Shown here: positions 1-6,800 of the stretch, piece by piece
Position numbering within the stretch: the stretch's first letter is position 1
How the letters are laid out: every line of letters begins with the position of its first letter
Assembly (NCBI GenBank): GCA_031270925.1
Contig: JAISWY010000263.1
Span: 1 to 7,391, forward strand
Reading direction: 5' to 3'
Source: Candidatus Symbiothrix sp.
GTDB taxonomy: Bacteria > Bacteroidota > Bacteroidia > Bacteroidales > Azobacteroidaceae
DNA: 7,391 bases
The notes under the pieces: model-generated
What the model was told of the DNA's origin: nothing
Seen by the model: the letters and a program-made list of their open reading frames with translations, nothing else
Database searches by the model: none
Position numbers and translations under genes: made by a program

Positions 1-610
1 AAATGCCGGTTACAGGCGTGTACCAGATGCTTTGGGGTTTGGAAACTTGCTTGCCGCGCGGCTGAAAACCACTGTCCGTTCCGTCCCATACTTTGACGAC
101 CAATTTTTGTTCACCCGATTTCAGAAACGGCGTGATGTCGAAACAAAACGGCGTATAACCTCCCGTGTGGCTGCCTATCTTGACATCGTTGATATACACT
201 TCGGTTTTCCAATCGACGGCTCCGAAATGCAGGATAATATTTTTATTTTTCCATGTGGAAGGAAGCCTGAAATTCCGTTTATACCACAATTCATCCTCTT
301 TTCCTACTGCTTCTTGTACACCGGACAGAGCGGATTGGATGGCAAACGGCACTAATATTTTTCCTGCGAAAATGTCGGGGACGGTGTTTATTGAGTGTAA
401 GCCGGCCGGCAGTACGACATAATCCCAAAGGCCATTCAGGTTTTGCCAATCTTTCCGTTCCAAAATGGGACGGGGATATTCGGGTAATACATTCAGCGGG
501 TCAATTGTTTCCGCCCACTGCGTTTTAATTTTATCTCCGGCGGGTTTCCATTGAGAATAAGCGCTTCCCACAAAATAGAGAAGGCCGATAATTAAAATTG
601 ATCGTTTCAT
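1..610 (-). CDS. Glycoside hydrolase family 2 protein, exported (N-terminal 203 residues; runs off left edge)
   Basis: This is a partial gene: its ATG is at 610-608 and the frame stays open to the window edge. Residues 1-19 form a plain signal peptide (hydrophobic ILIIGLLYFVG, then SAYS before Gln20) with no lipobox. The rest matches the N-terminal sugar-binding jelly-roll of GH2 enzymes (beta-galactosidase/beta-mannosidase/beta-glucuronidase clan): YPRP at 45-48, LNGLWDY at 58-64, LVPFAIQSALSG at 86-97, LWYKRNF at 108-114, LHFGAVDW at 127-134, VYINDVKIGSHTGGYTPF at 138-155, and SIWYTPVTGI at 194-203, leading into the immunoglobulin-like domain. GH2 enzymes remove beta-linked sugars from non-reducing ends using two catalytic glutamates in a TIM barrel; that barrel lies outside the window, so activity and specificity cannot be judged. 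The start is 4 bases after the preceding stop, consistent with co-transcription. No good Shine-Dalgarno is seen, as is common in Bacteroidota. The family call is strong; the substrate is open. Confidence 0.9.
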   Translation of the reverse strand, partial: MKRSILIIGLLYFVGSAYSQWKPAGDKIKTQWAETIDPLNVLPEYPRPILERKDWQNLNGLWDYVVLPAGLHSINTVPDIFAGKILVPFAIQSALSGVQEAVGKEDELWYKRNFRLPSTWKNKNIILHFGAVDWKTEVYINDVKIGSHTGGYTPFCFDITPFLKSGEQKLVVKVWDGTDSGFQPRGKQVSKPQSIWYTPVTGI

Positions 611-614
611 TTGT

Positions 615-1598
615 TTATAAAATTATCTTTGTTAGAAAAATTTCATTTGTTTGTTTGACTGTTTCTACTATGTAACATCCTTTCGGCAAGGCGATTCCGA
701 TGTTTTCAACAAACTTTTTTTGCGCAATTTTCCTGCCTTCGAGATTGAAAATCTTTACGGTCAGTTTTTCGTTGTCCGCGCTACGGATACAGATTCTTCC
801 ATTGTCTGAAAATACCGAAACAGCATTGTTTTTGTTCAGTTCGTTGATGTTCGTATTTCCGAATTGCACGCGAATCGTTTCATCCAACAGATTGACTGTT
901 ATCTTGTAATAGCCGTCGCCGCTTCCGTCCGCCGGGATTTCCCATTTGGTATCGGCGCCGCCCAAGCGGATTTTGGATGCCTGCAAGAGCGGTACATTGG
1001 TCGATCCGGCAGGGTGATAATTGTCACCCCATGTTCTGCCGAGCAGGAATTTGATGGCTCCGCGTTCGTCGCCGAAAGTGTTGTAACGGATTTCGCCGCG
1101 ATAGTAGAAAATAAAGGGATTATCCGCGTCGCGTTCCATTTCGATGGCGTCTTCCAACATCCAGTTGGGGTCGTGCCGATTGAACGGACCTCCATGAATA
1201 TAAAGTTCTTTCGGCGGCGTAAGTCGCTCGGCGGTAATCTGTTTACTGTTTCGTGTGATTGTTAGCGTAATCCTGAAAATCTCGTTATGAGTCACATAAC
1301 GGATTCGCAAACCGGTTTCGTCGGCATCATCCGTTTTGCGTAGCGTAATGAGCTGTTCGAGCGGGTCATTGTCGCCGCAGTTGGCAACGTAAACGTCTGT
1401 GCCGTCGGTAATTTTAAACTCTTGATTCGTTAGCTTTCCTGTGAAAAAAAACTCCTGAGCGCTGTTTGGACTTTGTACAAAAACAGTGGAATTATCGCTA
1501 ACGGCATCACCTGTAATGTGCCATTCGGCCTGCGCGTTCAGTGCTGATAGATACATCAGCACGAGGAATAATGAGAAATTTCTTTTTATTGTCATCAT
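615..1598 (-). CDS. SusE/SusF-like carbohydrate-binding protein with T9SS type A sorting domain
   Basis: This 327-residue protein is probably secreted to the cell surface. Residues 1-24 are a signal peptide (hydrophobic FLVLMYLSAL, then NAQA before Glu25) without a lipobox cysteine. Residues 25-125 (starting EWHITGDAV, then FFFTGKL) resemble a divergent SusE/F beta-sandwich. Residues 129-246 are a second one, with GGPF at 136-139, YYRG at 165-168, YNTFGDERG at 172-180, HPAG at 195-198, GGADTKWEIP at 213-222 and DGYY at 228-231; it closely matches a domain of the large protein two genes upstream. Residues about 256-327 form a T9SS type A C-terminal sorting domain (VKIFNLEGRKIAQKKF, then LPKGCYIVE, ending TKIIL). 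SusE and SusF bind starch at the outer membrane; the ligand here is unknown and no enzymatic residues are evident. Two adjacent ATGs (1598 and 1595) are both plausible starts. The gene lies 12 bases after the GH31 gene and 4 before the GH2 gene. Confidence 0.85.
   Translation of the reverse strand: MMTIKRNFSLFLVLMYLSALNAQAEWHITGDAVSDNSTVFVQSPNSAQEFFFTGKLTNQEFKITDGTDVYVANCGDNDPLEQLITLRKTDDADETGLRIRYVTHNEIFRITLTITRNSKQITAERLTPPKELYIHGGPFNRHDPNWMLEDAIEMERDADNPFIFYYRGEIRYNTFGDERGAIKFLLGRTWGDNYHPAGSTNVPLLQASKIRLGGADTKWEIPADGSGDGYYKITVNLLDETIRVQFGNTNINELNKNNAVSVFSDNGRICIRSADNEKLTVKIFNLEGRKIAQKKFVENIGIALPKGCYIVETVKQTNEIFLTKIIL
861..1211 (-). repeat. Dispersed paralogous copy of domain E1 inside the 327-residue protein
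   Basis: Residues 130-246 of the 327-residue protein align along their length with E1 of the large protein (about 4886-5257): YIHGGPF against YIIGGPF, FYYRG, YNTFGDERG (identical), HPAG against HPGG, and GGADTKWEIP against GGEDTKWEIP. At the DNA level 1061-1100 and 5101-5140 differ at only about 5 of 40 positions by eye, which points to duplication within the locus or gene conversion rather than only ancient homology. Confidence 0.78.
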
Positions 1599-1603
1599 GA
1601 TTG

Positions 1604-1609
1604 TTCCTT
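1604..1609 (-). promoter_or_regulatory. Shine-Dalgarno-like site for the 327-residue SusE/F-like gene
   Basis: The minus strand reads AAGGAA here, 5 bases before the first ATG (1598-1596) and 8 bases before the second (1595-1593). It is the only convincing purine-rich ribosome binding site at the gene starts in this window; the other three starts are preceded by A/T-rich sequence. The spacing allows either methionine and does not decide between them; the two proteins would differ by one residue. Confidence 0.5.
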
Positions 1610-1610
1610 A

Positions 1611-3890
1611 TTATTCTGTTACTACCACTTTTATTGTTGCATTACAAGTTTGAGCCGGCAAATTTACAACAATTTTCTTTTCTTCCGCCACATATTGCCA
1701 TATTCCTGCTTCACCACTTTCAAATTGCACCGACGAAGGTTGGTTTTTCGCCAGCAATTCCAATTGATAGGCACGCTGTGTGGGCATTCCTTCAAACGAG
1801 CCTTCGCGCGGGAAAATGATGTATGTACTTACATTACCGCTTTGTTCTTGCGTAATTTTAGTGAAAGTGTAAGCGCCGGTTTCGTAATTGCTGTTGTCGT
1901 TCTCATCTTCGTAATACGCAAATTCGCCGGATTCGCCGGGAGCAAATTCCAAAATTAACAAATCGGGTCGCGCCGCTTGCAAATTTTTGATTTTCGGAAA
2001 GTTAGGAATAATTGCTCCTTCGCGGTAGTAATACGGAATCTGCTCGCGGGTAAAGCTGCGGGTAAGCGCTTGATTGCCGTCGAGCAATTCGCCGCTTGCC
2101 ACTTCATACCATTTCCCATCGGGTAGCCAAACGGTTTGTTCCGTCGAATTGGCGCCGTTGTCGGATTTGGTAATCGGTGCGGCAAGAATATCATTTCCGA
2201 ACATGTATTGACCTTCGTAACGATAAGCTTCATCGTGTTCGGGATAATCGTAATACATTGGGCGACAAATGGATATTCCCATATCGTAACTGTAACGAGC
2301 CATTGTATAAATGTAAGGCAACAGCGCGTAACGCAACTCAACGGCTTTCAGCATGGATGGGAAATTTGGGAAAAGCCAAATCCGACGTTCTATCTTGGGG
2401 TCGGCTGTGGCGTGCGTGCGGAAAATGGGCGAAAAAACGCCGTATTGCAGCCATCGCAAGTAAAGTTCGGGGTCGTTATCGCCACTCTGCTGATGTCCGC
2501 CAAGGTCGTGTCCCCAATAACCGTAGCCCACGTTGGAAGCCGTCGCCGTGAAATAGGGTTGAAAGGCCAAAGTTGGAAAAGTAGTATGCGTATCGCCCGA
2601 AAAGCCAATCGGATAGCGATGGTTGCCCAATCCGCCCCAACGATGATAAATAAACGGACGGCGGTCGGGGCGGTTGATTTTCATATCGTGGAAAAACACG
2701 TGATTGAGCCAAAAAGTATTACCCAGATTGGGAACATTTTTAGCGATCATCCATTGTTGCCAATCGAGCCACCAAAAATCGACGCCGATATTTTCGTGCG
2801 GGCGCAGGATACGGTTGAAGAATTTCTGATAAAAATCCTTGTTTTCGATATTCCAAGCGATTGTTTGATTGTCGGTTACGCCCAAATCGGCGGCTAACAG
2901 ACTGTAATTATCTTCCAACGGGAAAACGCCATCGGCGGGATGTAGATTGAGTGTAGTTTTCAGATTTTGACTGTGCAACCATGCGATAAAATTCGCGGGA
3001 TCGGGAAAAAGCGCATGATTCCAACTCCAACCCGTCCATTCGGTATTGTCGGTACTGCCGGTTTTGCCGTTGCGATGCCAATCCATATCAATCACCAGCA
3101 CATCAAGCGGGATGTTGTTGGTTTGAATATCGTTCACAATATTGCGCATATCCTGTTCCGAATAGCGTTGGTATTTGGAATACCAGTATCCGAAAAGATA
3201 GAGCGGCGGCAATGGAATTTTGCCTGCTATTTGGGTATAATCGTTCAAAGCTTTTTTGTAGTCGTGTCCGTAGCCCAAAAAATAGTAGTCGAGCGAATTG
3301 GGGTCTTGCCGTTGCGCTACCCAATCGACGCCTTCACTGCCATCGAACATTAAACTCAAACTGCCGTCTTTGCGGGGTTGTTTTTCGTCGATTATCGCCC
3401 AACCGGAGCGCGAGAGCAAACCGTCTTCGAGCCACGAGCGCACATCGCCTTCGGCGTTATCCAATGTGCGGGTAGTGCCTTTCAGGTTGTATGGGTCTTT
3501 TTTGCCCGGATACCAGACAATATCCTCGCCGTTTACCTGCAAAGTGATTTGCAGGTTGGGATTGCAGGGGTCGGCATTCATGGGGTATGTTCCGATTTTG
3601 TACTGCAAGGCCAATTTGTTGGTTGTAATGAACAGATAGCCGTTTTCTTCGCTGGTAGTGAAAGCAGGAACCGGTAAATTGCGGTTGATGACGACGAACG
3701 AAGCGCGATCTTCAAACTTGTTCTGATTACTGTATTCGATGCGGATAAGTTCCGGCGTCAGCACGGTAAAGCGCATATTTCCGGAAGTAACTATGGCAGA
3801 TGGATTTGCCACAGGATTATTCGCCGCAGGAAGCGCCTGATTGAACAGGACGCTTCCCAAAACGATTAAAAGAAAATTGATTTTTTTCAT
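1611..3890 (-). CDS. Glycoside hydrolase family 31 (alpha-glucosidase/alpha-xylosidase-like), exported
   Basis: This 759-residue retaining alpha-glycosidase has a signal peptide at residues 1-22 (INFLLIVLGSVLF, then ALPA) and no lipobox. Domain order is typical of GH31: an N-terminal beta-sandwich (about 28-225), a TIM barrel (about 226-535), and proximal plus distal C-terminal beta domains (about 536-759, including a DUF5110-like part near 640-715). Barrel landmarks are PPLYLFGYWYSKYQRYSEQD (228-247), IDMDWH (267-272), DFWWLDWQQW (371-380) with Asp376 as expected nucleophile, GFSGDTHTTF (429-438) with Asp433 as expected acid/base, GHDLGGH (460-466) and FRTH (490-493). The nucleophile context differs from the DMNE of classical alpha-glucosidases, so alpha-glucosidase, alpha-xylosidase, alpha-galactosidase or alpha-N-acetylgalactosaminidase activity should all remain open. 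The protein ends in a beta domain without a T9SS sorting domain, which suggests a periplasmic location. The ATG shares one base with the preceding gene's TAA (TAATG), implying translational coupling; 12 bases separate the stop from the next gene. Confidence 0.93.
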   Translation of the reverse strand: MKKINFLLIVLGSVLFNQALPAANNPVANPSAIVTSGNMRFTVLTPELIRIEYSNQNKFEDRASFVVINRNLPVPAFTTSEENGYLFITTNKLALQYKIGTYPMNADPCNPNLQITLQVNGEDIVWYPGKKDPYNLKGTTRTLDNAEGDVRSWLEDGLLSRSGWAIIDEKQPRKDGSLSLMFDGSEGVDWVAQRQDPNSLDYYFLGYGHDYKKALNDYTQIAGKIPLPPLYLFGYWYSKYQRYSEQDMRNIVNDIQTNNIPLDVLVIDMDWHRNGKTGSTDNTEWTGWSWNHALFPDPANFIAWLHSQNLKTTLNLHPADGVFPLEDNYSLLAADLGVTDNQTIAWNIENKDFYQKFFNRILRPHENIGVDFWWLDWQQWMIAKNVPNLGNTFWLNHVFFHDMKINRPDRRPFIYHRWGGLGNHRYPIGFSGDTHTTFPTLAFQPYFTATASNVGYGYWGHDLGGHQQSGDNDPELYLRWLQYGVFSPIFRTHATADPKIERRIWLFPNFPSMLKAVELRYALLPYIYTMARYSYDMGISICRPMYYDYPEHDEAYRYEGQYMFGNDILAAPITKSDNGANSTEQTVWLPDGKWYEVASGELLDGNQALTRSFTREQIPYYYREGAIIPNFPKIKNLQAARPDLLILEFAPGESGEFAYYEDENDNSNYETGAYTFTKITQEQSGNVSTYIIFPREGSFEGMPTQRAYQLELLAKNQPSSVQFESGEAGIWQYVAEEKKIVVNLPAQTCNATIKVVVTE

Positions 3891-6800
3891 TATTTCAGCA
3901 CTGCAATTTTAGTAACTTGTCCGTTGATTTTCACGACATAAACACCTTGCGCCAACGACACGTCGGCATTGGCGGTAAAGGCTTTTTGTGCAACCATTCT
4001 GCCGTCGAGCGTGAAAATCCGTGCGGTGTAATGCGTATTTTCCGCGCCGCTCATCAATACCTTGCCTTGCGTTGAAGAAAGTCTAATATACTCATTTTCA
4101 ATATTTTGTATATTTGTAATTGCCTTTTCCGCCTGAAAGGTGTATGTATTCAAGTTGAGCGTGAGTTTAATGTCTGTCGCTGCTTCCTCAAAAACAAATT
4201 TCAAATCGCGAGGATCGGCAATTTTGGTGTAATCCTGTTCATATATAACGCTATTGCCGGCGATGAAATCAACAGGCTCATCTTCATTGGCGGCTACATA
4301 ACAGCCTTCCCATTTGCCCGGAAATTTCAAAAACTTGAATTGTCCCACATTCACGTCGCCTGTCCATTCATAAACGCCGGAGGAAACTTTGTTCATCACT
4401 TCGTAGGAAGTCCAACCGCTTGGCATTGCCGAACCTGAAATATAAATATGGTCGAGATAATCCAATTCCGGCACAAAACCATTAACCGTAATAGTCATAA
4501 CCGCCGGATCAATATTGATCGAAAAATCCCAATAACCGCTACCTGTGCCGTCGGTTCCGATTGTCCATTTATTGTCGGCGCCCCCATGACGAACGGGCAT
4601 CGGGTTGTTTAAAGCAGAGTTTAGAGGAAGGTCGGAGTCTGTTCCGCCCGGATGGAAAGCATCATCCCAAGTCCGTGCATTGATCAGGATTTTAAAACTT
4701 CCCGATTCGGCCGACGGCCATTGCGTATGTTCCAAAAATCCGCGGAAATGAAAAATGTAAGGATCGACATTGTCGCGTTCCAGTTTTTTTGATTCTGCCG
4801 GATCCCAACTTCCAACGTTGACGATAAAAGGACCTCCAACGGCAAACAGCCCCACCGGATATTCGGGACAGGCCGCGGCGGTGAAACTTTCTACAAGAAA
4901 AGTGCTGTTTCCCGTATCGAATTTCAGTACATAATAACCGTCGGCGCTTCTGTCGTCAGGAATTTCCCATTTGGTATCTTCGCCGCCCAGACGCATTGCC
5001 GAAGGCACGCCCACCGATTCGGCGCCAATTATCAGGTTGGAAGCTCCGCCGGGATGATAGCCGTCCCACGAGTTGTTATTTGTCAGGATTTTGAAGTTTC
5101 CGCGTTCATCGCCGAAAGTGTTGTAGCCGATGTAGCCGCGATAATAAAAGACGGCCGGATTTTCGCTGTCCTTTTCGAGTTGAACAATGTCGCGGAAAAT
5201 CCAATTGTCTTTATGGGCGTTAAACGGCCCGCCGATAATATACAGATTTTCGGGCCGTGCTATAACATCTACCGTATAGTTGATCGTGTATGTTTTGGTC
5301 TTTGTTTCGTCAAATACGGATGTTACGACAATGGTCGAAACGCCCGAACCGGAAGTTACATCCACGGCTTCCGCTCCCGTTATGACAGCGTTTTCGACGG
5401 CTGCGGCTATGGGCGTAACGGATTGCGTTCCGAAAGGCAAGGTAGCCGTATATTCCGTTGTTTCGGGGTCGAACGCGGGGGATAATTCTCCGACGGGCAG
5501 GGAGAGGCTGCTGAGTTCAACGTCGGTATCTATTTTTGTGAGGCGGAAATAATCGGTCTTGAACCATCCCCACAGCGGATTGGCATTATCGGCAATCGTT
5601 CCGTCACCTTTTATGTTTCCCGTGCGGATACCGATTTTCAAAGAATCTTCATCGGCAATGGTAACATACACTTGCATCTCCTGCAAATTACGGTCTCCAC
5701 TACCCCATCCTGCAAAGCCGGCCGTTTCGCCTTCGGTTTGATTGGATGCATATTGCGATTCGGTTCCGTGATACTGCACGCTGTTGTTGGCAAACAAACG
5801 CTGGCTGGTTCTTTTTACATCTTCGACTGCCAACAGACACTGCACTTTGTATGTGCCGGCAGGCAACAAGTCTTTGTCAATAATCTGGTAAAACTCGAAT
5901 GAATTTGTATTCTCTCCATCAACCTTAAACTGGAGGTCGCCTCCGAGCCAGGTGGCATACGTTCCGTTAATTTTTTCTATAGGGACAATATCGCGGTTCA
6001 TGCCTTGCGAAGTGTTGCTTTCGCCGGCGAAATCCCAATTGGTAACGCGCCAAATATAAAATTCTTTTTCAAGCGAATTTTTCACACGATAGTTGTTGCC
6101 GTCCTTGCCTTTACCGGTATGGGAATCATCTACCGTTCCGTCGGCGTCGGCGTCCAAAAGGGTGCCGTCGGAGGCATACTCAAAACTGTTGTTGAGAACC
6201 AAATCGGTATAATAGATATCGTTGCCTGCGGTATAGTTGATCGTATATGTTTTGACGCTTGTTTCGTCAAACTTGGAGGTTACGACAATGGTCGAAACGC
6301 CGGAACCGGAACTTACATCCACGTCTTCCGTTCCTGTTACGGTAAACTGTTCGCCAGCTACGGCTATGGGCGCAATTGACGGTAAGCCGGACGGAAAGGT
6401 AGCCGTATATTCCGTTATTGCAGGATCAAACGCAGGGAATAATGTTCCGACGCCGACAGGCAGTGAGAGGCCGCTGAGTTTGGCGTCGGTATCTATTTTC
6501 GTGAGGCGGAAATAATCGACTTTGAAAGCTCCGCGCGTATTACCACTTGTCGTTCCTCCCGTACCGCTTTTTTGCAAATTCCCTGAGCGGATACCGATTT
6601 TCAAGGCGTCTTCTTCCCCAATAGTAACATAGACCGTCATTTCTTTCAGAACGTCCAGACCACCGGGAGTCTGATTGGCGTAACTGTAGATTTCGCCCGG
6701 CGTTCTGTTGGCCTCCGTATAATCGGATTCGGCTCTAAGAAACTGCACATTTTGGTTGGCAAACAGCCGCTGCGTTGTAAACTGGTTTCCTGCTTCATGC

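Noticed and set aside
599..614. Intrinsic terminator between the 327-residue gene and the GH2 gene
   Set aside because: The gap between the genes is only 4 bases and shows no stem-loop; the run of T on the plus strand is just A-rich coding and leader sequence.
2136..2897. A 253-codon open frame on the plus strand
   Set aside because: It lies wholly opposite the conserved catalytic barrel of the GH31 gene, has no recognisable domain, and reads as an antisense shadow. The other plus-strand frames (for example 864-1265, 2967-3353, 5054-5485, 6005-6379) were rejected for the same reason.
3893..4114. Reading the C-terminal region as another binding domain
   Set aside because: The short length, extreme C-terminal position, and pattern of IF-LDGR-V, GVYVVKI and a basic end fit a T9SS type A sorting domain better.
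6125..6154. Dockerin domain
   Set aside because: Only one D-x-D-x-D-G loop is present. A dockerin has two such segments with helices and a typical C-terminal position, which are missing here.
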